Shown in pieces: positions 8,473 through 16,819 of a stretch of DNA of 23,339 bases. A model generated the notes under the pieces. The model was given only the letters and a program-made list of their open reading frames with translations, was not told the DNA's origin and did not search any database. The position numbers were made by a program, and so were the translations under genes. Numbering within the stretch: position 1 is the stretch's first letter; the number at the start of each line of letters is the position of its first letter. Origin of the DNA: Planctomycetota bacterium (GTDB lineage: Bacteria > Planctomycetota > Phycisphaerae > WQYP01); NCBI GenBank assembly GCA_021809365.1, contig JAKBAC010000036.1:1-23339 (forward strand). Reading direction: 5' to 3'.

Positions 8473-9990
8473 ATGAAGTCGTTTTGCTTGCCGTTGGGCC
8501 GGTACGCGCAGCGCCCCGCTGTTCTGCTGGTATCCGCCATGACACTGGCGGCGGGCGCTGTGGCAGCCGCCCCGGCGACGGTATCGGTAACATGGTCGAA
8601 GGTCATTGGGACATCGCCCACCACTCCCACATTGCAGGTGGTGGTCAACCCCATGCTGCGGCCCGGTTCGCCCATCAGTCATCGGGCATTTCAGGCGTTG
8701 CATCGGCTGAAGGCAAATTTTGTGCGTTTTGTGCCGTGGCTCCCCTACCCTCAGTTGGCGGTGGCCGAGCTTCAGCCCCCCGCCGATGGTAGAACTTTCT
8801 GGAATTTCAAACTCATTGATCCGATGGTGCGGGACTTTATGCGCGCCACCGCCGGCCACCCTGTGGTTATGAATTTCAGCACGATTCCGGAATGGATGTT
8901 TCAAACCGCCAAACCGGTCCCTTGGCCGGCGAATCCCGATGCGGTGGATTGGAATTATGAGCAGGGCACCAGATTGCGTGTGAGCCTGAAAACACTGGCT
9001 GATTATTATGCCCGCCTCGTGAGCTGGTATACGCGGGGTGGATTCCGCGATGAGTATGGCCATTGGCACAAATCAGGCTATCACTATCATTTTGCGTGGT
9101 GGGAAGTTCTCAACGAAGTGGATGGAGAGCACCACATGAATGTTCAGGATTACACGCGCTGGTACGACGCGATCACCGCCGCCATTCATAAAGTTTCGCC
9201 GCGGACTAAATTTGTGGGTTTGGCTTTGATGGCACCATCTACGGATATGGCATGGTTCCGGTATTTTCTCAATCCGCGTAACCACGCGCCCGGCACACCG
9301 CTGGATATGATTTCCTACCATTTTTATGCCTGTCCCGCAGCCACGGAAAAGCCCGCCGCATGGCCGCATTTTTTCTTTTCCCAAGCGACAAAGTTTCTCG
9401 ATACGGTGCGGAAGATTCAAAAGATTCGTCAGCAGCTTTCACCACAAACCAAAACGGATCTTGACGAAATTGGCTCAATATTGCCGGATGACACCGCACC
9501 CACACTGGTGCGGCCGATTCCAAATATGTATTGGAACTTAAGCGGGGCCATGTACGCCTATCTGTTCGCCCATCTGGCCCGGCAAGGCATTCAAATTGCC
9601 GGTGAAAGCCAGATGATCGGCTATCCCAGTCAGTTTCCCAGCGTCTCAATGATGAATTGGACCACCGGCGTGCCAAATGCGAGATTTCGGGTGCTGGAGT
9701 TACTGCGTGATAATTTCGGTCCCGGCGATCGGATCATCGCCACACATGTCAGTACGCCGGGCGTGTTTGTCCAGGCGTTTATGACATCTGCGGGAAGAAA
9801 AAGAATCTTGCTGATAAACAAACGCAATACAACCGTGCAGCTTATTTTACCCACGGTCAAAGGTGCCACGGAGGAATGGGTGGATCAGAAGACCGCCGAG
9901 CAACCTCCTGCGCACCGGGCCTTGGCACATAACAGCCTGCACTTGGGCGGCTTGGGTGTTGCGGTAATTACGCTGAAGGCAAAGGATTGA
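8473..9990 (+). CDS. secreted GH39-like glycoside hydrolase (clan GH-A)
   Basis: This 505-residue protein begins with a signal peptide (basic start, hydrophobic VLLVSAMTLAAGAVA, cleavage near AAA-P, about residue 34). The rest is a TIM-barrel glycosidase. WEVLNEVDGEHH supplies the acid/base Glu215 after Asn214, and DLDEIGSIL supplies a likely nucleophile at Glu332. The 117-residue spacing equals that between the two catalytic glutamates of the GH39 beta-xylosidase from Thermoanaerobacterium. A small C-terminal beta domain ends the protein (LLINKRNTTVQLILP). GH39 members act on beta-xylosides, alpha-L-iduronides or other sugars, so the substrate is open. ATG 8473 has GGAG 6 bp upstream and starts the signal peptide; the in-frame ATG 8440 does not. 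The gene lies 44 bp after rhaM and ends 1 bp before the isomerase gene. A damaged paralogue lies at 22688-23339. Confidence 0.82.
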   Translation: MKSFCLPLGRYAQRPAVLLVSAMTLAAGAVAAAPATVSVTWSKVIGTSPTTPTLQVVVNPMLRPGSPISHRAFQALHRLKANFVRFVPWLPYPQLAVAELQPPADGRTFWNFKLIDPMVRDFMRATAGHPVVMNFSTIPEWMFQTAKPVPWPANPDAVDWNYEQGTRLRVSLKTLADYYARLVSWYTRGGFRDEYGHWHKSGYHYHFAWWEVLNEVDGEHHMNVQDYTRWYDAITAAIHKVSPRTKFVGLALMAPSTDMAWFRYFLNPRNHAPGTPLDMISYHFYACPAATEKPAAWPHFFFSQATKFLDTVRKIQKIRQQLSPQTKTDLDEIGSILPDDTAPTLVRPIPNMYWNLSGAMYAYLFAHLARQGIQIAGESQMIGYPSQFPSVSMMNWTTGVPNARFRVLELLRDNFGPGDRIIATHVSTPGVFVQAFMTSAGRKRILLINKRNTTVQLILPTVKGATEEWVDQKTAEQPPAHRALAHNSLHLGGLGVAVITLKAKD

Positions 9991-9991
9991 A

Positions 9992-11452
9992 ATGAACATG
10001 TGTAAAAAAAACGATCATGACAAACAGCCCAATCTGGTTGTCGGTCTTTTTGGCATCGGACTGGAAGCTTACTGGTCGCAGTTTCCGGAATTAAAAGAGC
10101 GGCTCAATGGGTATCTGGACGTGGTGGCCAAACGCCTCAAGCGGCCGGATAGTGAAGTTGTCAATCTTGGCCTCGTTGACACACCGGAAAAGGCGATCCA
10201 TGCCGGGCATGATTTTCGCCGGGCCGATGTTGACCTGATCTTTTTATTTGTCAGCACATACGCGCTGTCCTCCACGGTGCTGCCGGTGGTGCGCCGGGCC
10301 AAGGTGCCGGTGATTATTCTCAACCTCTCCCCGGCTGCGGCAATGGATTATGCGAAATTCAACGCCATGCGCGACCGCACCGCCATGACCGGTGAATGGC
10401 TGGCCTGGTGCCAGGCCTGCCCGGTTCCGGAAATTTCCAATGTGTTTAATCGTTGCCGCATTCCATTTCATCAGATTACCGGCATGTTGGAAGGTGATCC
10501 CGAGGTTTGGAACCAGGTGGATCAATGGCTGGCGGCGGCGCGAGTGGCGCACGTCATGGAACATAATCGCCTGGGAGTCATGGGACACTATTACAACGGC
10601 ATGTTGGATATTTACAGCGATTTGACCCAGCAATGTGCGGCGTTTGGAGGGCATATTGAAATATTGGAAGTCGATGAATTGGCGTCACTGCGGGCGGAGG
10701 TTTCCTCCGCGGCCCTTGCCGCCCGCATGAAGCATTTCCGCAAGATATTTGAAGTGCAAAGTGATTGTTCTCAGGAAGAATTGGCGCGCGCGGCCCGCAC
10801 CAGTGTGGCCCTGGACCAATTGGTGGAAAAGCATCAGCTTGGCTCGATGGCCTACTATTACATGGGCACGGCGGGTTCCGCCAATGAGGATGCCGTCAGT
10901 TCCATCATTCTCGGCAATTCCCTTTTAACGGCGCGGGGCATTCCTGTAGCCGGGGAAATGGAGATCAAAAATGCCCAGGCCATGAAAATCATGGATGCCT
11001 TCGGTGCCGGAGGATCATTTACCGAATATTACGCCATGGATTTCAATAATGATGTGGTCCTGATGGGGCACGACGGCCCCGGGCATCTTGCCATCGCGCA
11101 GGGGAAAATAAAAGTGCGACCTTTGGACGTTTATCATGGCAAAGTTGGCCGCGGTCTGTCGGTGGAAATGTCCGTTAAGAACGGCCCGGTGACGCTGCTC
11201 TCGGTGGTGCAGACCGCGGATGGCAAGTTGAAATTACTGATCGCACAGGGCGAATCCGTCCCCGGCCCGATTCTGGAAATCGGCAACACCAACAGCCGCT
11301 ACCGCTTTGAGATCGGTGCCAGGCGCTTCGTGGAGGCATGGAACGCGCAAGGCCCCGCCCACCATTGCGCGGTGGGCGTCGGGCATATCGCGGATAAAAT
11401 CGACAAACTCGGCAAGCTGCTCAACATGGAAACGCTTTGCGTATGCCGGTAA
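9992..11452 (+). CDS. L-arabinose-isomerase-like aldose-ketose isomerase
   Basis: This 486-residue cytoplasmic protein resembles the L-arabinose/L-fucose isomerase superfamily: metal-dependent enzymes that convert an aldose to its ketose. Residues in the order expected for AraA can be placed. Glu322 lies in AGEMEIKNA, Glu345 in GGSFTEYYAMDF, His360 in VLMGHDGPGH, and a His457-His458 pair in GPAHHCAVG, matching the four metal/catalytic positions of E. coli AraA (Glu306, Glu333, His350, His450) with similar spacing. The first half has the alternating Rossmann-like pattern (VVGLFGIGLEAYW, LIFLFVSTYALSS). Gene order suggests that it processes a sugar released by the GH78 and GH39-like enzymes. 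That could be L-arabinose, L-rhamnose, L-fucose or another sugar, and the sequence alone does not decide. The start overlaps the upstream gene's AAAGGA region, so tight coupling is likely. Confidence 0.8.
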   Translation: MNMCKKNDHDKQPNLVVGLFGIGLEAYWSQFPELKERLNGYLDVVAKRLKRPDSEVVNLGLVDTPEKAIHAGHDFRRADVDLIFLFVSTYALSSTVLPVVRRAKVPVIILNLSPAAAMDYAKFNAMRDRTAMTGEWLAWCQACPVPEISNVFNRCRIPFHQITGMLEGDPEVWNQVDQWLAAARVAHVMEHNRLGVMGHYYNGMLDIYSDLTQQCAAFGGHIEILEVDELASLRAEVSSAALAARMKHFRKIFEVQSDCSQEELARAARTSVALDQLVEKHQLGSMAYYYMGTAGSANEDAVSSIILGNSLLTARGIPVAGEMEIKNAQAMKIMDAFGAGGSFTEYYAMDFNNDVVLMGHDGPGHLAIAQGKIKVRPLDVYHGKVGRGLSVEMSVKNGPVTLLSVVQTADGKLKLLIAQGESVPGPILEIGNTNSRYRFEIGARRFVEAWNAQGPAHHCAVGVGHIADKIDKLGKLLNMETLCVCR

Positions 11453-11468
11453 ATGGCGAAGTGGAACC

Positions 11469-11512
11469 TAGTGCTCTGTTCCACCCGTAATTATGGGTGG
11501 AACAGGGCACTA
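11469..11512. repeat. 44-bp palindrome, fused ends of the 3486-3757 element
   Basis: The 22-bp halves are inverted copies with two mismatches. The left half reads like the left terminal repeat of the 272-bp element at 3486 and the right half like its right terminal repeat. They are joined through the shared GTAATTAC-type palindrome with the interior missing. It starts 17 bp after the isomerase stop, so the transcript would end in a very strong hairpin, though without a T-run. Confidence 0.8.
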
Positions 11513-11741
11513 GAGGTTCGAATCGGTGGGGAGCGGGGCCTGTGAGAGAGCACTTGACCATTGGTGATTTCCCGGACTTACAGACGGGGCCGCCGAGAAA
11601 GCACAATCCGTGGTTTTGCACTGCGGGTTCGCGGGAAACAAACGAATCGCGGATTGCGCGGATTACACGAATACTCTTTCCGTTGCCGTCGTTGCTTTGC
11701 GTAATCTGTGGTTCGCCCCGCCATTTTCTCGCGGGGCAGCC

Positions 11742-11762
11742 CCGGTGGGATAAACCCACCGG
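11742..11762. repeat. perfect 8-bp hairpin
   Basis: CCGGTGGG and CCCACCGG enclose a 5-nt loop (ATAAA). No T-run follows on either strand, so it is not a classical terminator. It lies next to another GC-rich hairpin (11715-11737). Confidence 0.5.
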
Positions 11763-12010
11763 CTAACAGGTCAGCGCACGGTGCCCCAATGTCACCGGCT
11801 TTCTAACTTCTAACTCCTGCTGCTGATCGCTCGTTGTTCGTAGCCAAGCGCCCGTACCCTTGGGCAGATACTGTTACAGGCCCCGGCAGAACGTATGGGG
11901 CGGATCGGGAGGTATAGCCGCGCTTTGGAAGAACAATTTTGCTATAGTATTAGCATCGGTTGCTCCGATAACCGTATGCAGGTGTTTGTAGTCCTTCCAA
12001 GGGAATGATC

Positions 12011-13843
12011 ATGTGTGGAATCGTCGCGTATGTAGGCAACAAAGATGTTCGGCCAGTTCTGCTGGAAGGCCTCAAACGCCTTGAATACCGCGGATATGAC
12101 TCGGCCGGGGTATGTATTGTCGGCAAAGATGGCTTTTTTGTGCGCAAAGCGGCGGGGCGCATCAGTGTGCTGGAAGCAATTCTGGATGATGAAAAGGCGA
12201 TTCCCGCCAGCCATGTGGGCATGGCTCATACCCGCTGGGCTACCCACGGTGCCCCCACGGAATTAAACGCTCATCCTCATCTGGATGACAAAAAGAGAAT
12301 AGCCATTGTTCACAATGGAATCATTGAAAATTATTCCGCCATTCGGCATTTTCTTATTGAAAAAGGCCATACCTTTGTCAGCGAAACCGATACGGAAGCC
12401 CTCGCCGGGTTGATTGGTCATTTTTATGATGGAAATCTGGCCAAGGCGGTGCAGTTGGCGTTACGCGAGGTGCGCGGCACGTATGGCCTGGCGGTTATGG
12501 CGGCAACGGAACCGGATGTGCTGGTGGTGGCGCGGCGCGGCTCGCCGTTGATTATTGGAGTGGGCAAGGACGAATATATTGTCGCCTCCGATGCCGCGGC
12601 GGTGGTGGAACATACCACGCAGGTTATTTACCTCAATGACAATGAAATGGCCGTCGTTACGCCGAAGGGTTTCCGCACAACCACCATTGACGATGTCCCC
12701 GTAGCGCATGATGTTACGGAAGTGGAGTTCTCCCTGGATCAAATAGAACTGGGCGGCTACGAACACTTCATGCTCAAGGAAATTTTTGAGCAGCCCGAAG
12801 CCATTGCCAATTGTCTGCGCGGGCGGTTGGATCGGCATGAAGGCCGCGTGGTTCTCGGAGGCATCGCGCAATATAGCCGGGATCTGGTGCGGGCGCGGCG
12901 AATTATTATCACCGCCTGCGGCACCGCCTGGCATGCGGGTCTGGTGGGAGAATTTCTTTTTGAGGAATTGGCCAAAATTCCCACGGAAGTGGAATACGCC
13001 AGTGAGTTTCGTTACCGCAATCCCATCGTTGAAGAAGGAACCATCGTGATTGCCATCAGCCAGTCCGGTGAAACCGCGGATACGCTGGCCGCGTTGCGTG
13101 AAGCCAAGGATCGGGGGGCGTTGAGCCTCGGCGTGGTCAATGTGGTCGGCAGCACGATCGCCCGGGAGACCGATGCGGGGGTTTATCTGCACGTCGGTCC
13201 GGAAGTCGGGGTCGCCAGTACCAAAGCCTTCTGCGGGCAAATCGTCGTCGAAACACTTCTGGCCTTGAGCATCGCGCGGCGCAAGTACATGTCGCAAACT
13301 GTACTGCAGGAATTTTTAACCGCGCTGGATCGCATTCCCGAACAGATGCGGCTGATTCTGGAACAAAGCGAGCTGATCCGTCAGGTCACCAGCCAATATG
13401 TCAAACGCGACAATTGGCTGTTCCTTGGCCGCGGCTTTAATTATCCCGTCGCGCTGGAAGGCGCGCTGAAACTCAAGGAAATCAGCTATATACATGCTGA
13501 AGGATTGCCCGCAGCGGAAATGAAGCACGGCCCGATTGCCCTGATTAACCCCGGAATGCCGGTGGTGTTCATCGCCACCCGCGGCAGCCAGTATGAAAAA
13601 TTGCTGGGCAATATTCAGGAAGTTAAGGCCCGTGGCGGAAAGATCATCGCCGTGGCCAGTGAAGGCGATGAACACATCACCAAAATCGCCGATCACGTGT
13701 TTACCGTGCCGGACACCATTGAACCGCTGCAACCGCTGCTGACCGTGCTGCCGTTGCAATTGCTGGCGTATCACGCGGCGGTGGCCCGGGGCTGCAATGT
13801 TGACAAGCCCCGCAATCTGGCCAAAAGCGTGACGGTGGAATAA
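12011..13843 (+). CDS. glmS: glutamine-fructose-6-phosphate aminotransferase (isomerizing)
   Basis: GlmS makes glucosamine-6-phosphate from fructose-6-phosphate and glutamine, the first step towards UDP-GlcNAc for peptidoglycan and lipopolysaccharide. The 610-residue product matches the family length. The N-terminal glutaminase domain starts MCGIVAYVG, with Cys2 as the nucleophile once Met is removed. RLEYRGYDSAG and HTRWATHG follow. Two SIS domains bind the sugar phosphate (ITACGTAWHAGLVGE, ISQSGETADTLAALREAK; then GRGFNYPVALEGALKLKEISYIHAEG, AEMKHGPIALI). The canonical C-terminus DKPRNLAKSVTVE is intact. ATG 12011 is chosen rather than the ATG at 12005, because Cys must be residue 2; AAGGGA lies about 7 bp upstream. 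It converges on the lipoprotein gene with an 8-bp gap. Confidence 0.97.
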   Translation: MCGIVAYVGNKDVRPVLLEGLKRLEYRGYDSAGVCIVGKDGFFVRKAAGRISVLEAILDDEKAIPASHVGMAHTRWATHGAPTELNAHPHLDDKKRIAIVHNGIIENYSAIRHFLIEKGHTFVSETDTEALAGLIGHFYDGNLAKAVQLALREVRGTYGLAVMAATEPDVLVVARRGSPLIIGVGKDEYIVASDAAAVVEHTTQVIYLNDNEMAVVTPKGFRTTTIDDVPVAHDVTEVEFSLDQIELGGYEHFMLKEIFEQPEAIANCLRGRLDRHEGRVVLGGIAQYSRDLVRARRIIITACGTAWHAGLVGEFLFEELAKIPTEVEYASEFRYRNPIVEEGTIVIAISQSGETADTLAALREAKDRGALSLGVVNVVGSTIARETDAGVYLHVGPEVGVASTKAFCGQIVVETLLALSIARRKYMSQTVLQEFLTALDRIPEQMRLILEQSELIRQVTSQYVKRDNWLFLGRGFNYPVALEGALKLKEISYIHAEGLPAAEMKHGPIALINPGMPVVFIATRGSQYEKLLGNIQEVKARGGKIIAVASEGDEHITKIADHVFTVPDTIEPLQPLLTVLPLQLLAYHAAVARGCNVDKPRNLAKSVTVE

Positions 13844-13851
13844 CCGCAAAT

Positions 13852-15258
13852 TCAATGCGTGTAATAACGCGCGGTGGCCACCTGCGTGGCCGTGGACACC
13901 ATTTTGCTCATCGCGGCCACGGATGCGGTGTCATACATGTTCTTCTGGTAAGCGTCCATGAATTGCCGATAGAGCTTGTCTTTAAGTTGCTTCGCGATGC
14001 CCGCCTGTGCCTGTCCGAATGGAATTACATGGTGTCTCGTGATAGCGCCCACTCGGATAATTACCACCGCGTCGCCGCGCGGATTGGCTTTATTCACAAT
14101 CAACAACGGCGGAGCCATGGTATTTGGCTTAAGTGAAAAAGCGGTATTTTCAATCAGGCGGTTGGACAGTTCTCCGCGCCGCGTGTTGGGCCAGTGTCCG
14201 CCATTATCCGCAGCCGGATCAACCGAGTTATTCTCCGCCAGAGTTGCAAAATTCGCGCCATGTCGAATTTCACTTTCCAATTTATCGCAATACGCAATTG
14301 CTTTGCGTTGCGCAACGGCAAGCTGCGCCATGGTCGGAGGTGCCACCGGTTGCGTATGTGTGGGATCATTTGGATCGCGCGGCCATTGGTTCCGCACGGG
14401 GTAGGTGATGGTATACAAATCAACCTTGGCATGGCGCGTGTATTTCGCGATATGCGCCTGATAGTAGTGCCACAGCTCGCGCCGTGTAATAATGAGCTTG
14501 GGATATACGGTGCGGCTCAAGTACATCTGAATAATGGTCTGGTCCCGAATGGATTGCAGCTTTTTATCCAGCGAACTACCCTGCATCCGCAGCGCCCGGT
14601 CCGCCAACTGCTCGGATCCCAGATATTGCGCGATAATCTTGGCTTTTTTAGATGCCACCACCGCCGCCACTTCCTTCATGTCGTCCTTATTGAGATAGTG
14701 TCGAGCCTTGGCCAGAAATAGAATTTCATCAATTTTCGTTCGTAATTCGCGCGCGATGCTCTGCTCCGCCTGCATCTGGAAAAAGGCTTTTGTTTTGCTG
14801 ATCGCCGCCGCATTTTTCAAGCTCGCCTGAATTGGTTGCAATATCTCCTGCACAAACAGCGGTTTGCTGTTGACGGTGCCCAACAATGCCGCGACGGCGA
14901 GGTTCGTGCCCGGCTGCGTGGTAGGAGAAGCCGCTTGAATCAGCGGCTCTCGCCCCGGCAACGATAGGGAAGATACCGCGGACGCCGGTGCGGCGGTGCG
15001 GGGCGATTCCGGTGTTCGCGCCGGTAATGCCGACGCGCTGGTGGAGGAACGAGTGGTTGGCACACCGGAACGTAGAAATGCCGTAGGCGGAATAATGTCG
15101 GGATTGGTCGAAAGCGGCGCGGAGGAATTTGTGGAAGATTGTGTGGTCGGTTGTGGTACCGAAATTTGACTGCATCCCGCCAAGGCCACGCCGCACGCCA
15201 CTATGGCCAGCGCCATGCCGCCCTTACCCATCATCTTGCTTTGCATACACCACACCAT
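13852..15258 (-). CDS. parvulin-type peptidyl-prolyl isomerase lipoprotein (SurA/PrsA-like)
   Basis: This is a 468-residue predicted lipoprotein. After a hydrophobic stretch (MALAIVACGVALAGC) the lipobox LAGC gives Cys29. A long Ser/Thr/Pro/Ala-rich low-complexity linker follows (about 30-115), then a helical region like the SurA/PrsA chaperone core (about 120-280). The parvulin-like domain (about 285-410) includes ANFATLAENNSVDPAADNGG and ENTAFSLKPNTMAPPLLI. Such proteins help fold exported proteins at the membrane. The family match is moderate: the parvulin core is recognisable but the rest is unspecific. On the minus strand GAGGAA stands 5 bp before ATG 15258. A GTG at 15261 is also in frame but too close to that site. 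It is tail to tail with glmS. Confidence 0.72.
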   Translation of the reverse strand: MVWCMQSKMMGKGGMALAIVACGVALAGCSQISVPQPTTQSSTNSSAPLSTNPDIIPPTAFLRSGVPTTRSSTSASALPARTPESPRTAAPASAVSSLSLPGREPLIQAASPTTQPGTNLAVAALLGTVNSKPLFVQEILQPIQASLKNAAAISKTKAFFQMQAEQSIARELRTKIDEILFLAKARHYLNKDDMKEVAAVVASKKAKIIAQYLGSEQLADRALRMQGSSLDKKLQSIRDQTIIQMYLSRTVYPKLIITRRELWHYYQAHIAKYTRHAKVDLYTITYPVRNQWPRDPNDPTHTQPVAPPTMAQLAVAQRKAIAYCDKLESEIRHGANFATLAENNSVDPAADNGGHWPNTRRGELSNRLIENTAFSLKPNTMAPPLLIVNKANPRGDAVVIIRVGAITRHHVIPFGQAQAGIAKQLKDKLYRQFMDAYQKNMYDTASVAAMSKMVSTATQVATARYYTH

Positions 15259-15515
15259 CACGATTCCTCGCGTTCATCCGCGGAACTTTCCCCCGGCGAC
15301 ATACCAACCGCGGGCCTATTTTCGCGCCATCGGGCGTCGCTAAAAATCCCGAATACTCTATTGGAACATAAATCCGTTCAAAAGCAAAATGCCCGCTATA
15401 TCTGGAACATGGCAACGAGGCCCGCCATGATACCCCGACGTCCGCCGCTGTAACATGTCACCGGTGCGTTAATCCTACCGGGGCCGTGGGTAAAAAAAAA
15501 CAAAGCGAGCCACAA
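15259..15515. other. region upstream of the lipoprotein gene
   Basis: This 257-bp stretch contains no gene I can support. It includes an A9 run at 15491-15499, which reads as a T-run downstream of the small minus-strand ORF. No good hairpin precedes that run, so I do not call it a terminator. A promoter for the lipoprotein gene should lie here, but no convincing -35/-10 pair is visible. Confidence 0.4.
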
Positions 15516-15707
15516 TTACGCGAACACGACAGGAAACGTGGACTCGGGAGCAATCGGCACTGGGTTATCTCCACAATGTTTTGGCGTGATACTCCCTTGG
15601 AGTACCGTCATGGTAATGCGGTGCCGCCAGTGCGGTAGGTGGCGAACGGCCCTTCTACGCGAGGGGGCGCTGCGGCATTCGCCGCCGCAAATGTGTGCGC
15701 TGGTCAT
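15516..15707 (-). CDS. hypothetical small protein (63 aa)
   Basis: I do not recognise this product. The ORF is supported mainly by its start: on the minus strand GGGAGGAAT stands about 5 bp before ATG 15707, the best Shine-Dalgarno sequence in this window. It lies 73 bp downstream of the LysR gene on the same strand. The product is rich in Arg, His and Cys (ICGGEC near the N-terminus, then a basic SRRRAVRHLPHWRHR segment and KHCGDNP), which could hint at metal or nucleic-acid binding but proves nothing. A T-rich run follows the stop. It may be a real small gene or a chance ORF. Confidence 0.4.
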   Translation of the reverse strand: MTSAHICGGECRSAPSRRRAVRHLPHWRHRITMTVLQGSITPKHCGDNPVPIAPESTFPVVFA

Positions 15708-15780
15708 GGGATTCCTCCCAGGGCTGTGTGGAAATGTCGGCATTGTACACAACCGCAAATTGGCCGTCGGCGGCAAATTG

Positions 15781-16677
15781 CTATCGCTGTTCCCGCCGGC
15801 GCAGCAGCGCGACAAACTGTTCCACCGGACCGCTCCAATGGCGATTTTTGACCCAAAGTAAATGCAGGGGCCGCTCAATATGACCGTCCGAAAGCGGCAG
15901 CGCGACGATTCCCCTGGATTCATCCGCGATAGCTGTGGATCCCACTGCCAAGGCGGAAATCACCGCCACGCCGGCTCCCGCGGCAACCAGTGCCTTAATG
16001 GCTTCGGTATTGGCAAGTTCCAGAATGGGTGTGAGTTTAACGCCACGTTTGGCCGCCGCCTGCTCCAAAATGGCGCGCGTGCCGGAGCCGGGTTCACGGA
16101 TGATCAGCGGTTCCCGCGCCACCATCGCCAGCGTGACACGTTTGCGTTTGGCCAATGGATGATCCGCCGGGACAATAGGCACCAACTGATCTTTACAAAA
16201 GACCCGGCAGGCCAGATCCGGATGCTCAGCCGAGCCTTCGGTAAATCCCAGATGCAGCGTGCCGTCCAGCAGGGCCTGCTGAACTTCGGTGGTGTTTGCG
16301 ATCCGCACCGATAAACGCACCCCTGGATGCGCTTTGCGATAGGCCGCCAATATTTCCGGCAGTAAATAGGCCCCAATCGTGGTGCTCGAGCCGATGGCCA
16401 GCCGCCCCTGTTTGAGATCGCGCAGATCGGTTATCGCCTGTTGAGCCTGCCCGCACAAATCAGAAAGGCGACGCGCATATTGAGCCAGTGTTACGCCCGC
16501 CTCCGTAACAATGATTCCCCGCGCCGGCCGGTCCATCAGGCGCAGGCCCAGTGATTTTTCCAGCAAGGCCATCTGCATGGAAACCGCCGGCTGACTGATG
16601 CCCCGGCGCTCTGCCCCGGCACTGAAACTCCCGGTATCCACCACCGCCAGAAATGTCATCAATTGATCATACGTCAT
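15781..16677 (-). CDS. LysR-family transcriptional regulator (YeiE/CysL type)
   Basis: This 298-residue LysR-type regulator has an N-terminal winged HTH (about 1-60; FLAVVDTGSFSAGAERRGISQPAVSMQM), a linker helix, and a two-lobed effector-binding domain (about 88-290; GRLAIGSSTTIGAYLLPEILAAYRK, then EPLIIREPGSGTRAILEQ). The pattern is closest to the CysL/YeiE branch. It is divergent from a YeiH-type transporter gene, as in the E. coli yeiE-yeiH pair, so its likely role is to control that gene and itself. No Shine-Dalgarno sequence precedes ATG 16677. A perfect TATAAT at 16689-16684 and TTGTAA at 16712-16707, with a 17-bp spacer, would start the transcript at or within a base or two of the ATG, suggesting a leaderless mRNA. 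Confidence 0.88.
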   Translation of the reverse strand: MTYDQLMTFLAVVDTGSFSAGAERRGISQPAVSMQMALLEKSLGLRLMDRPARGIIVTEAGVTLAQYARRLSDLCGQAQQAITDLRDLKQGRLAIGSSTTIGAYLLPEILAAYRKAHPGVRLSVRIANTTEVQQALLDGTLHLGFTEGSAEHPDLACRVFCKDQLVPIVPADHPLAKRKRVTLAMVAREPLIIREPGSGTRAILEQAAAKRGVKLTPILELANTEAIKALVAAGAGVAVISALAVGSTAIADESRGIVALPLSDGHIERPLHLLWVKNRHWSGPVEQFVALLRRREQR

Positions 16678-16819
16678 GACATAATTATAACTGATGCTCT
16701 ATATTATTACAATTGATTAGACTGATATGTGTGAACTCCCTATGATCGCACTGCGGTTAAGGCATGACCGGGCACGACGTGTAAGCCTGTCATGGATCGA
16801 CGCATTGAGGAGTTTAGAT
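16676..16819. promoter_or_regulatory. divergent lysR / yeiH-like promoter region
   Basis: This AT-rich block contrasts with its GC-rich surroundings. For the minus-strand lysR gene the -35 is TTGTAA (16712-16707), the -10 is TATAAT (16689-16684) and the spacer is 17 bp. For the plus-strand transporter gene a possible pair is ATGACA (16676-16681) and TATATT (16700-16705) with an 18-bp spacer, giving a leader of about 110 nt. The two promoters overlap, so a LysR dimer bound here could affect both. I did not find one clear T-N11-A operator to single out. Confidence 0.55.

Larger units (their letters stand above)
11453..12010. other. isomerase-glmS intergenic region (558 bp), repeat remnants and hairpins
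   Basis: I see no gene here. The stretch holds the 44-bp palindrome at 11469-11512 and two clear hairpins. One has a 7-bp stem (GCCCCGC 11715-11721 with GCGGGGC 11731-11737), and the other an 8-bp perfect stem (CCGGTGGG 11742-11749 with CCCACCGG 11755-11762). Between them are low-complexity stretches such as GCGCGGATTACACGAAT and TCTAACTTCTAACTCCTG. These look like the dispersed repeat fragments common between genes in this kind of genome. A TATAGT hexamer at 11943-11948 could be the glmS -10 box, but no good -35 is seen. Confidence 0.55.

Noticed and set aside
11742..11762. Rho-independent terminator
   Set aside because: The stem is perfect, but no T-run follows on either strand and it is about 290 bp from the nearest upstream stop.
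11453..12010. A glmS-type ribozyme upstream of glmS
   Set aside because: I looked for a conserved self-cleaving core in the leader and saw none; the hairpins present are simple GC-rich inverted repeats unrelated to it.
12461..13297. A 278-codon minus-strand frame inside glmS
   Set aside because: It is a shadow of glmS with no independent support.
15491..15499. Terminator for the small minus-strand ORF
   Set aside because: The T-run (on the minus strand) is present, but no stable hairpin precedes it.
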